This document shows, in pieces, positions 37,646-50,209 of a DNA stretch of 64,000 nt; the stretch's first letter is position 1; every line of letters starts with the position of its first letter. The translations under genes and the position numbers were made by a program. Below the pieces are notes generated by a model. That model did not search any database. It worked only from the letters and a program-made list of their open reading frames with translations, and was not told the origin of the DNA. Location of the stretch: contig JBBMOA010000013.1 in assembly GCA_037954235.1 (NCBI GenBank), positions 20,499,001 through 20,563,000 on the forward strand, given 5' to 3'. This DNA is from Aulostomus chinensis. Its lineage: Eukaryota > Chordata > Actinopteri > Syngnathiformes > Aulostomidae.

Positions 37646-40380
37646 CAAAGAACATGAGCTATTAGTGCAACATGGGGTGTGCCATTAAAGCAGCATGCAC
37701 TGCTCATGTAGTCACTGCTGACATGCTTAAACCACCAGTGCTTGGTTAGTCTTGACAAATCCACAGAGCCGGAGGGGAGCCCCACGAACATGCAAAGGGT
37801 CTACATCACTAATATACTCAATCCATGGGCTGTGTTTTCAAACGCTTTTACTGGAGTTGAGTTAATCTTTTAAAAAGACTGAAAGTCAGAGCTTTTACAT
37901 CCTTAAAACAATCATTTAAATCTAGTTTACGTAATAAAGGATACATTTCTGATTCATTTTCATATCCTGTTACAGTAAAAAGCGAGGAAAGAGCCAAATA
38001 TATGGGAGGAATAGACGTTTGTTGACCGGCGCTGTTTTATGAGAGATATTTTGACTGATTATGAATTTAGTTTAAAAAAAATTTAATGTCACACCATGAT
38101 GATTATTATAGACACCGCCTACTTTCTAAATCATTGTTTTCATACAGAGATGATCATATGTCCACATTTACATTTCCAGGTCAGAGAGAGAAAGTAAAAA
38201 ATTACGAGTGTGTGTGGCGATGGTCCAGTTTTTGTTCAGTTGTCATTTACCACACTTGTGTGGAAAAATGTGACAAAGTACACCTAACTACACTTCCACG
38301 TCAACAGTATTGATTTTAAGAATCTGGACGACAACTGTGCCTCTTTGTGATTTTTCTCAGGGAAAATAACGTGACTAAATTTTTGATGCTCTCATTTTTC
38401 ATTCATAACAAATGGCCATGTCAAAAAATATAGTATTTCATTGATAGATATAGGACAAAGTCCAAATTCTCTCCTTTATAAATCTCCTCCAGGTCTTCCA
38501 CCGGGCCGTCTGGTGCTTCCTGTAACTTTTGGCGCATTGTTAATTTGGAGATAGCGAGGCTTGGCGTCAGAAAGTAGCTGCAAACCGTTCTGTTCTCTGG
38601 TGATGGAACATTTGGCAGCAAGGCACTGGTGTAATAATTTGGTGTTTGCACCGCATGACAAAAACAATTTTCATTTCATTTTTATTGTGATTTTTTTCTG
38701 AGTGAATTGGTTGTCTCTTTGAAGGGTTTTCCTTTCATGTTATCTTTCATTAGGTTAACCAGGATTCTTAAGACAATTTGTTAACTTTCTCTCACCCACA
38801 CTTGGGACATGAAAGACATTTAGAAACTAAAACATGGAACATAATTACATATGCTGTATATGGCTGATAATATGTTCTTATAAACGGCTAACATCGTAAC
38901 CAGATCACTTCTGGGGAATATTCATTTGAATTAAATGAGGATTTTCTTTTTTCCCCCAAATTGGCATCATCTTTTAATTTGTCTACTTAGACAATAAACT
39001 TTCCCATATGTGATGCGATAACATTCTGAGCACATCTGTTTACAGCTATTCAACATAATGTTCAGATTCTGGCTAATGTGGCAAATATGAGACAACTGTC
39101 AGTGGATCCAGTAGTGGGGAAATGCTCAAGGGGGCACAGAGCTTGCCAGCTGGTCAGAGCTGTTCCACCGCCATGAAAATGTATTTAAACCATTATGGGA
39201 GATGCAAAACATGAGGCATGTGATTAAAATATCCTGCCATTTGCACAAAACCGCATCAGGCTTAATTTCTTAAGGAGGAGGACTTTCAGAACAAGTGATG
39301 ATAACAAACAGTTTGAATGCAAACCGTATCTGTCATAAACAACCTCCTCCAGGTACATAAAGTGAACATGTGTGCAGTGAAGTTAATGAGGATAAATGTT
39401 ATTATGAATACAAAATGATTCATTTATAATTCAGTTTTCAGGCACCCAAATGCTTGTCTGTTTGATTGGTAGTAGTTAGATGTTTTCTTTCTATCCTCAG
39501 ATATGACTCACTGGAGCGTTTATCAAATTATCATCCCCAACAGGGGCAGAATTGTCACAGATATTGTCTGCACCTCCAAAACAAACAAATAAACAAAAAA
39601 AATCAAACAAAGCTCACTATTGAGAAATAATTTGGTCGTATGATGTGCCAGTGCTGCTTTAGGCGGAGGAAAATCTGCTGTTGAGTTTCAATGAGAGATC
39701 ACATTGACTCTCATCATGTTAGGTGATCTTTGTTGTCATGGTTACAATAATAGCCATGTGGTTAAGGTTGCAGGAGATGGTCAAGGGAGCAGTTTTTAAA
39801 AGACAAGTCTTGCTTTGCAGTTGGAAATATGAAACTTGGAAAATTTTGGACCTTCCAAAATGTTCCCTAATGAGACTTCCTCACTATGTATGGACGTCAT
39901 TTGATTCCCTCCGGTGCTGCGCTTGTAACTGCTACAGCTGCCAGAGGGCATCTGTCAGTAGGGAGGCTGGGAGGCCCCTAGTAGGCCATGTATTTGGGGA
40001 AAAACATGTGATGAATATACCTGCTCAATCGCGTGACAACAGACAAATCAAGTGAAATCGTTTTTGGGATTAGCTTCATGTGGACTCAGATAGCCAAAAG
40101 AGCCTGTAAATAAAGCCCTGGCCTGACAATGACAAAATGTCAATTTTATTACTTATATTTATTTTTTTATTCTGCTTTTGATTAAGTCCGTACTAATGGC
40201 CAAGCTTTGATGTGTACCTTCATGGTTTTACTGTGAATATGAAAAGAGCGTCACCTCAAAGGCTCAACCAAATTTTTCCGCATCTCAACATGCCATTACA
40301 CGATGTTTCTCCTCCATCAGGGCTGAGAGGGGTTTCGTCTCCCTAAATAAGCAATGACCCAGATGTCATTGCATCTCATG

Positions 40381-40393
40381 CCCCCCCCCCCCC
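40381..40393 (+). repeat. C13 homopolymer
   Basis: Pure C run. Confidence 0.9.
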
Positions 40394-40689
40394 AATGTTT
40401 TTCCTTACTGATATTACAACGGAAAAAAACAGCCCCAGTGGGAAATTAAGGTTTTAACTTACCATCTTGGGAATTTAGAGGTGGTCACACTCAGGGTATA
40501 TACCAATTCTGCTTCAAATAAAAAGAAAATGCTTTAACAAATACGTTTGTCCCTCCAAAATTTCTCTGGTTCTGCACGTACTGAACGATTCAATGCAGTG
40601 AACTCCATCTACTTTAACTCTCTTGCAGCGCTTCCAACTGCATGTAAATAGAGCTTAAATAAAAACACACATAAATACATAAACACTGA

Positions 40690-40930
40690 AGTTGGAGCCG
40701 ATTGGTAGTTAATCGGCATTAAGCTGCACCACAGTAATGAAATCATTATTTTACAAACAGTTGTGTCTGACTAATTCACATGAATTCTTTTGTGGCCTGT
40801 ATCGATGCTGAAAATGATCAGTCACAGTTAATAGCGACTTCTGGCTGTCTCATTAACTTAACTGCCCAAACCTCACTGGGCATCATTATTTTTGCTTTAC
40901 TGGCAAATGCAAATTAATATATGTGCTGCT
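40690..40930. promoter_or_regulatory. Candidate conserved non-coding element with POU octamer
   Basis: ATGCAAATTAAT (40907-40918) joins a perfect POU octamer to a homeodomain core. The block also has several TAAT sites, AATCATTATT, and CATTAACTTAACTGCC. No open frame is maintained. Enhancer-like by appearance only. Confidence 0.25.
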
Positions 40931-41074
40931 ATTAAAGGAAAAAAAGGAAAATGTGAATGGTGCTAAAAAGAACTTTAAGACCTAACAACTCTGTTAAGAC
41001 CAAAAAGCTCACAAATCTTTGAACTGTGTGAATGTTTAACGCATTATTTGAAAGGAAAAACAACTTATCCTCAA

Positions 41075-41092
41075 TTTTTTTTTTTTTTTTTT
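41075..41092 (+). repeat. T18 homopolymer
   Basis: Pure T run followed by AAAA. Confidence 0.9.
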
Positions 41093-41334
41093 AAAAGGGT
41101 AATCTCATACTGGATGAATTGGAGATTTCAAATGATAGCTAAACACTGAACAAATGCAAAAACTAAAACAAAACAACAACAAGTCCTTGGCTTTCACTCA
41201 TGACCTTGTGTCAGTCGTGTTTATTTGAAATCAGCCTGCTAATCCTGCTCATTTAACCCTGCTGCCCTTAGTCATAAAAACCTAATAACAAGTTTTACAT
41301 TGCTAAACACGGCCCATCCCTCTTCCTTTAAGGA

Positions 41335-41620
41335 GATTTGTCTTTTAATAGCTTATTAGCAAATAAAGCAGGCTGATATGGTTTTCAGGAAGAGTACAGG
41401 TGACAGGGAGTATAATTTCAGGACCTCATTAATCATGCTAGATGAGATATCGCATATATGAAATCAACCTCACAATCAAGTGTTGACCATATCAGCAGTA
41501 TTTCATCCTGAGGGAAACTGCAATCACTGTGCATTTTAATTAACTACTCTGCAATTAATGCCACAATGAGAATTAGGCTGTATAATCGCCTTACCCCTTG
41601 GCAATTTATTAAACAAATAT
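41335..41620. promoter_or_regulatory. Candidate conserved non-coding element
   Basis: Continuous repeat-free block rich in TAAT/ATTA cores (TCATTAATCATGCTAG, TTTTAATTAACTACTCTGC, GCAATTAATGCC). Its density and the absence of decay-like runs are typical of developmental enhancers. Judged by eye only. Confidence 0.28.
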
Positions 41621-41708
41621 CTGGCAAAGCAGTGAAGTGAAAAAAAAACAACACAAGTCATAGCTTCAGCGTTTCACTGCAGTTAGACGTTGACTGGGGG
41701 GGAAACAG

Positions 41709-41723
41709 CCCCCCCCCCCCCCC
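41709..41723 (+). repeat. C15 run preceded by G7
   Basis: G7 (41696-41702), then AAACAG, then C15: a short G/C inverted repeat able to fold. Confidence 0.9.
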
Positions 41724-42680
41724 GGCTCCTTACGAGCTCTGAATGGAGTTTTGTGGTACTTAATGCACAAATTAAAGGAGATGCTGAAAACTGCTAAGAT
41801 ACTCTCACTTCCTTTCTTCAGAATTCCACTTATTTTGCTTTGTCATAAAGATTGATGGACTTGGAAATTGAGCGGGCAAGTCTCTCTACCACCACCTGAC
41901 ATCCAGACCTCCTGTCTCACTATACCTACTCCTTCTCGCCTCCTCCAATTTGCTTTGCTCACTGGAGTGGAAATGAGGAACGATAAGCCTTGTAAGTGTC
42001 AAAATACTGGTTCTAAACTGCCCTCTTGACAAGTGTGCCACTTATTTATAGATGATGCTTGCTGTGGATTAACACTGCAAGACTACAGCGGGGAGAAATT
42101 ACATGGAGGGCTTTTTCTTTGGCAGGGAACAACACTCCATTTTCCTGCACAGAGCCCAGCTGAGTCTTTTGGCTGTTGTTGTAGACCCTCTCATTGGTTT
42201 TAGACACACATGACTGACTGGGGATGCTGGAGCTGGATACAATAGAGGTGCTTTGTTTCACTTGAGAAAGGTGGAATGTTGACAGAGGAGGGATCAGGGT
42301 TCCATATGTGGGAATCAGGGTGGCTATAGGTGCTGTTCATACATTTTGTGAATGCTCCTCATGTATTGCTGCTTTTAACAGTCAGCTGGTCCGTCTGCAT
42401 ATTGGTTACATTCACTGCGAGTCAGTTTGCACAACAGATGTGAGTAAATTAGAGAAAGCGGTGTCCTGTCTGTCAGTGCTAGATTAGTTCTGGGTGACAG
42501 CTTTGTCCTGGCAGAGCTCAGGGTCGTTGGCACGTGATGGCAAATCTATGTCTGAAAGCATTTGGCACAACAGTACAGCATCAGCACTTTAGCTGCAACA
42601 TTTCCACTTCTCTACAAAAATAAATAAATAAGTAAACATTTCAGCCGGCCACAACACAAATCTTCAATTTGTTTTCTGGT

Positions 42681-42699
42681 CCCCCCCCCCCCCCCCCCC
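42681..42699 (+). repeat. C19 homopolymer
   Basis: Pure C run. Confidence 0.92.
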
Positions 42700-43071
42700 T
42701 CAAATGTAGATAAAAATGTTTGCAGGACATCCTTTCAGTCAGGAGTACAGATACAAAGTGCAGCCATGCAAAACAACCCGTCCACCTTCAGGTACAGTGG
42801 GACGATATTTTATATTTATCAGCTTTCCAAAGGAAGCGCAGCTTTGGCTATTTGTGAGGGGTAGAATAAAGCTGTCAGGTTTTACGTGGTGAACTCCTAA
42901 AGATGTTACCGGGAGAAAACAGAAAAGGTGATTTGTTTATTTATTTGGGGTTTAAATATTTTCCAGCCTTTTATGGTTTGTAGTGAAGAGAGATGAGAAG
43001 GAGAGCGGAAGGGTGATGACTCATCTCAGCAATATAATGGATGGACCAGACAGTTGACCTCCATAAGATTG

Positions 43072-43083
43072 CCCCCCCCCCCC
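43072..43083 (+). repeat. C12 homopolymer
   Basis: Pure C run. Confidence 0.9.
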
Positions 43084-44019
43084 ATTTAAATAAAGCTTTT
43101 TTTTCTTCTCTTTTTTTTCTAAACCTCTTTAACTCTACCAATGTATCTGGTTTTATCTACAGGACACCTGGAAAAAAAGCATCAGAATCACAACGGAACA
43201 CGATTTTTTTGAAGCTTCGAAAATATTCTAAAACAGCAGGAATAAAACTAAACGAATCAGAGCCGACCGGTTTTATATCGACAGTAATTGGACCATGTTA
43301 TATGTAATTCTTATCGGTTGTTGTTCCGTTCATTGGCTGGTGGGCAGCGGCAGTTACAGGGCAAAAACAGTACAAAACATGTTTCAGCAGAGGCCCCAAG
43401 GTGCAAAACACTACCGTATTTTAGAAATCACATGAATAAGTCGAAAACGCTTCCTGAAATTATGTATTTTCTTTTTTCTTTGTTATGTTGCTGTGTTTTC
43501 TAACTAGTTAGCATTTTGTTTTGCTAAGCTTTCTTATAGGTGGTTGTATTTTGTCTGGCTGGCTTCAACACCACTGGGATTTCTCTTTTCAAATGAGAAT
43601 CATTGGAACATTTTGCCGACCCGCTCTGCCCTGCAACCCGACAAGTCAGTATTACATGAGAGAGGACTGACATCTCTTGTTGAGAGGTGTCATATTATTA
43701 TGATCGCTGGTGTATAACATGCCCAAAATCTGCGTGCAGCATGGAAGCTTTCAGATTGTGCTGGTTGGACATCGGATGTGGTTTCTATCTCATTCCCTAG
43801 CTTGCTGTGATAGTGGGATTGAATTTGAACATATTGAGAATCTCCCTCGACTGTCTTCCATATTATAGCGTAATTTAAATGAACGGAAACGCAAGGTACA
43901 GAGATTCAATATATCATCAAACAGCTGAAATGTTCTGGAATGTTTTGGGATTTGATTGTTTCATTTCCCTGTTTGGGGGTTATAAATGAATCAGATTATG
44001 AGATATTATCAGGTTTTTC

Positions 44020-44470
44020 TTCCTTTACTGAGGGAATCCCTCGGGTAAGATTTTATGCAATCATCCACTTAGATTGTTAAATACGGTGGGAGCGCTCCAT
44101 CCGAGCAGCAGAGGGATTTCTCCACTAACCTCAGAATCTCTTTAGACCTTACCTCTTGCCTCGTGGCATAATTTCAATTAAGACTCAAAGGGCATCGCTG
44201 CGCAGATGAATGCTAAAGCCTCCTCCTCGTCTTTTTCATATTTTATGGGGTTATCATTGAACTGTGGCTGGAGGAAAACCCTGTAGAAAGCCCATTTTTT
44301 CATCATTTGTGTCAGTTTGCCATCTACTTCACCTCATTACTGAGAGACAGCCCCAGCCCATGTGCCTCTTCTCCCTATCGTCTCTCCCGTGGTTCGTGTG
44401 TGTCAGTCTGAGCTGAAGATTAGCAAGCTCATGCTGCACATTTCCTTTGATTAGAGTAGAGAGAGAAGCG
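44020..44470. promoter_or_regulatory. Candidate conserved non-coding element
   Basis: Repeat-free block with motifs such as CATAATTTCAATTAAGACTC and GCAATCATCCACTTAG, few homopolymers and mixed composition over 450 bp. No coding frame. Resembles long vertebrate enhancers; unverified. Confidence 0.22.
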
Positions 44471-45078
44471 CTTGCTATGGGACATTGCACAAGAGGGGGC
44501 ATGGAAATCCTTTAACTGTTCCCTCACAAATTAGTCCCTGCTATTTCATCTTGCTCAACCTCACCAGTAGATACAAAACCGCTGTTATCCTCTGCAATAA
44601 TTGGTCTACCAAACCAACCTGCCAGTCCTCATAGACATCGCGACCAGTCGTAGAGCGTCAACTCAAAACCTTTCCATGGCTGCAAAAACAGTCAACCACT
44701 CCGCAAAAGCGTGCATGGCGGCATACAGACCTTTGGTTGCCGTGACACTCTGACAACAGCTGTCCTCTACGGAGGTCAATAAAGAATTAATCTGAGAATG
44801 AATGGAGATTAGTCCAAGTGAGATGTTTGCTTGCCATTACTCATTTGGTGTCATTGAGAGATGCGAGTGGTCCTGAGGCATAATTTAGGAGTGATGCTTT
44901 TTGTGAGTCAGCCAGGACCACTCTCATCCTCAGCAACTGTAAATTGAAGAACCGTGACTTGGCACCTTAATAATTAACATTGGGACAATGGATTAAGTTT
45001 GATGGGCTTCAATGATGTGAATGGCGTGATAGAAACAGTAGATAAGGTGAAGAATTAATATAAACATAAATTGAGACA

Positions 45079-45244
45079 GCAGGGCAGCATGGCTCAGAGG
45101 TCGAGTGGCCATCAGGCAATTGAAGGGTCACGACCCGTCCAGGGTGAATCCCGCCTCTCACCCAATGTCAACTGGGTCAGACTCCAACCCCCCACCACGC
45201 AACTCTTAACAGATAAGCGGTGTAGAAAATAGATGGATGAATGG
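45079..45244 (+). mobile_element. SINE copy D, second head type, internally deleted
   Basis: Head GGCAGCATGGCTCAGAGGTC with AACTGAAGGGTCAC-like sequence (here CAATTGAAGGGTCAC) differs from copies A-C and matches copy E. It then jumps directly into the common 3' body (GACCCGTCCAGGGTG, CTCACCCAATGTCAACTGGG) and tail ATAAGCGG...ATGGATGAATGG. Flanked by an imperfect 13-bp duplication ATAAAYYGAGACA (45066-45078 and 45245-45257; two C/T differences). About 100-150 bp of interior is missing relative to copy E. Confidence 0.8.
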
Positions 45245-45677
45245 ATAAACCGAGACACCTTTAGTGATACCATATCCTCCAACCTAAGGGACCGTATGCA
45301 TTTCTTGTTCCGACTCACTGATCCAACACATAAGCTTGTTTCAACATCCCAGTTATAATATTTTATGATGTGTCAAAGCTATGTGAAGGTCAATCATGGT
45401 TTTTAAATCACTGTTTGAACCTACGTCTGTGATGGGAAGCAACCAATCATCTTCCTCTACAGGAAACCACGAAAATAATGGTATCCCCTCTCCACTGGCA
45501 ACAGGAAAGAAGCAGCACTGTTCTGCTTTAGGGACCATCAAAATGGTCTTCAAAAGACACATGAGTCCGCTGAGCCCAAGATGTCCCATATTTGTCTAAA
45601 CCCAACCTGTCTCCTCTCACAGCAAATTTTAGTGCCTTATATTGATTTCAGATTTCCTGAGGTCATAACTACTATAG

Positions 45678-45691
45678 CCACTAGATGGCAC
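45678..45691 (+). promoter_or_regulatory. CTCF-like core motif, strong match
   Basis: CCACTAGATGGCAC fits the CTCF core consensus at every constrained position, plus orientation. Motif only; occupancy unknown. Confidence 0.35.
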
Positions 45692-46084
45692 TTATCACTC
45701 ATAGTGCATTTTCACCACTTGTTACTGTACATAGCTGGTCGATTGTCTTGGGAGGCTAATAAACATACGACAAAAGAAATGGAGACAAAAGAAATACACT
45801 TTTTTCCCCCAAAAAACAACCATTATTGTCATGTTAAAATGAGAAAATTAGGGGGAAAAAATGAAAAGATCATGTGTAATTATTAGACAGAACAGAACTG
45901 GATTAAGGATTACATAGGCTAAGGATTACGGAAAAAGGTGTAAACATGTTCCAGAAGTAGCAAACTGCAGGGCTGGGTGGGATCGAGCCCACTTTTCCTC
46001 AAACTTATTTGAATATCTCCTCTACAAAGTACACACGGCTCGTCAGGTTTGGAAAAGCATCAGTGGGTGCAGCCCCACTACAGC

Positions 46085-46102
46085 TGCAGCAGCAGCAGCA
46101 GC
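46085..46102 (+). repeat. (GCA)6 trinucleotide repeat
   Basis: CTGCAGCAGCAGCAGCAGC-type run; no coding context supported. Confidence 0.85.
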
Positions 46103-47513
46103 AACCTCATTTGTGCACATGAAAAGTTGGTTCATTCAACTCTGGTTTCAGGTGATACTGTAATCCTCGTGCAGCACACTGTTGTACGTGTTGGGGATCA
46201 TTTACAGAGCTTAGACTCCCCCCTCACTCTCTCTGTCTCCCGCTCCCTCTCTGTTGAGACTCCAATTGTCCTTTCAAACTGGTCAAATAATTACACCATC
46301 AATACGTTCATTATCTACTGCCCTCTTTGTAGGTTGATTGCACTTTCAGGTTAATCCAACTTCTAAATTTAACAATGATATCTCAGAAAGGGAAAGTTGG
46401 ACAAGAATCACAGACAAGCAGAAGCATAGGGATCAAATGCACTCTGCAAACTCCGCTGACGGAGCAGACTGCAAGATCATTTGACAAGGACACCAAAACA
46501 CTTGAAGTGAACAGATACAGCACACCACAGGGCACAATTTACCAGCAGGTATTTAAACATTCTCTTTAAAGTGCTGCGCAGCTGCAACCTTGATGTTCCT
46601 TAGCAGCAGGCGGGAGGTTTTGGCTTGTGTTCAGACGAGAGCAGAGTCAGAGAAGAGTAGCTCAACGTTGAGAAAAGGCCAACTTTCAGCAGCCATGTCC
46701 AGTTCAGTTTTTGGATATGGAATATAAAAAACTAAGGGTAAAATGAAAAAGGAGGAGTCTATGTCGAACGGTCATATTTTGCTCTGCAATTAAAAAAATG
46801 GGAGTCACTCATGCTTTCAATTTCCAAATGTTTGCTATGAAATAACAGCCATGACAATGCAACTGTCTGGTCGCTTCAAAACAGTACTGCTTTTAAGGTT
46901 TTGTACACTGCGAAGTTCAAAACCTCAAAGTCACAGCATGAGGAAGAAACCCGACCTTGATTCTTTTTTGGACCTTAATATCCCTCACATGAAAATTGCT
47001 TCACTCAGTTCTTTTTTTGAGCTTTAAGGTCTTAACTTTTCTGAATGTGAAATCATTCTCTCAGAGACCAACGGAGACGACATTTTCAGAGTACCTATCA
47101 CCTGCACTACATAACGTCAAATAAAATGGAACAGAAATTATAGAGGTGTGCTGAAATATTGGCAAATCCAAAGTATGAGTCTTGACATTATTGGTTGAAA
47201 CATTTGGAGCCTGTCTGTGCAAGCACAAGCCATTATTTGATGTTCATTCCTTTGTGTTTTGGCATCTATTTATTTAGACGTAAAAAAACAAAAAACAGTG
47301 GTCTTAAAAGAGATTTTTCCTATCAGCTCCTATGCCTATCACTAAGCCCCGCCCCTTCAGTGGTCTGTTACTCACACGGACAACCATTTGGCACAGTGAC
47401 CTGAGAACAATGGAAGCTGACGGTGTCGAAACAATAAACAAAGGCGCTCTAGATAACTAAACTTAACTGTGAGGCCTACTGAATAATTTTAATCCTTTGT
47501 GGATATTTGGCTC

Positions 47514-47541
47514 ATGGAGTATATTTCCAAATATACTCCAT
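47514..47541. repeat. Perfect inverted repeat, 13-bp arms, 2-nt spacer
   Basis: ATGGAGTATATTT is followed by CC and then its exact reverse complement AAATATACTCCAT. There are no mismatches in the arms and the flanks do not extend it. Confidence 0.9.
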
Positions 47542-48568
47542 TCAGGTACTTCATCGCAGAGTTGCATTTAGCCCATGTGCATCATCAGTATTTTACACTT
47601 TTTCCAGCTTGTGAAACAACATAAATCAAATGTAAGTCATAATCACTGATGATGAGTTCATCTCAGGATTCTAATTTTTATTGTATCACGCCTGATTTAA
47701 CAGGAGCGGCGAGCTGTCTGTCCAGCTCTTCTCCTCCGTCACTTAACTGAGGAGGCTATTGAAAGACCCAATCAATAAGCAAAGTGTGGGTGACCTGAAA
47801 ACATTTTACTGAAACATGGATTGCGGAAGGGTTTAATTATCTGTCCTGAAAAACAAGACAATGTAATGTTATTGGTAAAATTGTGTGGGTGGAAGCGATG
47901 GGAGGGTAGAACTACACCTCGCTGTTCAATGAAAGCCAATCAATAGGAGCTCAAACGAGGAGAGTGGGAGAACAAAGAGCTCATTCATTACGTTTGATTG
48001 ACCTTTTTGATGGACGAATACATCAGAGGAAAATAAACTGTTGGTAACAAAATAAAAAAGGGAAAATAAATAGATCCAATAACATTTTGGTCAGTTGGCA
48101 GCATCTGTCAGTAGTCCAACTATTTACGGAGCTACAGGCTAATTAGAGGAGATTTAGCATTGCTGTGGACGTGGCTGAATGGAAAAATGTGATGTGGCGC
48201 CTGCAAGCATAATGCAAATGTTTACCTTTCCACTTGAGCGGAGCAACATGAGCTTGAATGCTCATCTCATTTACATCACAATATAGCCGGTGAGCAGGAA
48301 AGACAACATTTAGGATGGAGGGAAAATAAGGTCAATTCATTTTCTTCTCTTGTATGATGGGAAATTTCACAGAGCAGTGCTGAGCATTACATGCTGGGTG
48401 GTTTTTGCCAACTGTCACATCAGTCCAATCTTATGCGTAAACGTGAATTACTCAAATCCAGAAAATCAATCAAGTTGATGCTTATCAGTATTGTTACCAA
48501 GACTTGTGCGTCCGCAGCACACGAAGGTAGATGATGGGAGAGCTGTGAACAAACGAGTGAACGGACCT

Positions 48569-48600
48569 GTGTGTGTGTGTGTGTGTGTGTGCGTGTATGT
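48569..48600 (+). repeat. (GT)n microsatellite
   Basis: GT run with one GC and one AT variant near the end. Confidence 0.93.
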
Positions 48601-49207
48601 AGGCAGTGTAGGGGTATTAGTTTAACTGTACAAACATTGCTTAACTGCTTTATTTTCAACCACATTTTGTAGGAATAAAGCTCCTACAGTAACAAAGCAA
48701 GTAAAGATAAACAAAACTGGAAGTGATTTTGTCAGGAACTGATCCAGGATCATGCAAAACGTGACAATCATGCTCATTTTTTCGGGCTATTTTTGAAAAC
48801 AAAAAGAAAGAAGAAAAATGTAATGATTGGCACCTTCACTGTCAACACGGAGAGCAAATCAAAAAGTCGTTCCCTAAAGTGACACATCGGTAATATAGAG
48901 TCAAATTGTTGAGCAAAGGTTGTTGTCAAATATTTTTGCTTAATTTTAGAGTTTCATCTGGTCTTTCCATTGAATTTACAACATCATGATGTGTGTGTAA
49001 AGTTATATTTTAAATCCAATTCTGTGGCCTCAGGCTATAACAAATGGCTCCCAGTTTTGCCTGAGGCTGAGTTTATCAAGAGATTCATCTGCCTCCAGCT
49101 TTCTATGCAAATGTGGTCAATGGATATGTACAGCAGCAGTTTCATTAGCATCAAGGATTTGTCATATTCATGTGACAGGGCAGAGTTGAAACAAATGCAC
49201 TTTTAAT

Positions 49208-49260
49208 GGCTAAAACCTTAATGACGAATTGAAAAATTCATGAACATTAAGGTTAAAGCC
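49208..49260. repeat. Imperfect inverted repeat, 16-bp arms, with inner hairpin
   Basis: GGCTAAAACCTTAATG (49208-49223) pairs with CATTAAGGTTAAAGCC (49245-49260) at 14 of 16 positions. The 21-nt loop itself contains GAATT/AATTC arms (49226-49239). Total 53 nt; stem-loop capable on either strand. Confidence 0.8.
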
Positions 49261-50196
49261 TCACTGAGGTTACCCCTCCAGTCCTTTATAAATAGACCTC
49301 ATACATGTTTTTGACACCGACTGTCAAAGAAACCATTTGCACACTTAATGAAAGGGGAGCCTTCACAATCTGCCAATTTTGCAGAAAGATGGTAAAGTGC
49401 AGCGACTGCACTACATCTAAGTTTATTAATCCATCTCACTGATAGACTGATTTCTGTACAAAAAAAAAAAAAAAGGAATTTGAAAACTGCAGATAGAAGA
49501 ATCACCCAGATAAAAATCAATGGAAGGAAATCACATACTGCAGCTGCACCATCTCCCACTTCAGTTGGGAGCTGTCTTCTCAGTTTCTGGGTCAGTTTGC
49601 GTGTCACAGATGTAAACACATCTGTTTTGTTCAAAAGGCAAAGCAGTTCAATCTATTGCGTGTGGCCATGGCTGAGCACGAACTGGCTCAAGTCTGAAGC
49701 CTCCCCTCCAACAAGCTGCCCTCATTGATATGCTGCACAGGTAATCTGTTTTTTGGACACACTCTCTGTTACTTTGATTCATATTAGAAATGTAATTTAA
49801 GTTTATTGAATGACCTACGAACCATGGCAAATGGAACAAAATGTGATCTGAGTTTAAGGATGAAAGAAAAGCCTTGGTTCACATTTTTAATTTCTTTTTC
49901 ACACATGACAGGTATTAGTCCAGCATTACCATCTCCTGCTGCTCTCCTTTTGTCCTCCATTTCCTTTACATCTCCCAGAACAAGCCATGCTGGGACCACT
50001 GGAATCAAATGTGGCAGTCTTGGCTGAATTTGAGGCTCAGGAGCCATTAGAGCAAAACCTGTGTTCAACAAAAACTCATCAGGGATGAAAATCAATCAGA
50101 TATTCAATTCCCTCATAATGAAAACGGTCATACTCGTTTCCTGTATGATGTTGCCATCCTTTTCCTGTCTGTAGAGTGAGCTCAGCTGCTCAGCGT

Positions 50197-50209
50197 CCCC
50201 CCCCCCCCC
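50197..50209 (+). repeat. C13 homopolymer
   Basis: Pure C run. Confidence 0.9.

Larger units (their letters stand above)
37646..45065. other. Gene-poor stretch with poly-C tracts and candidate conserved blocks
   Basis: No recognisable gene; frames reach 110 codons (39723-40055 plus). Poly-C tracts at 40381, 41709, 42681 and 43072 and a T18 run at 41075 are listed separately. Three blocks with conserved-element appearance are also listed separately. Confidence 0.45.
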
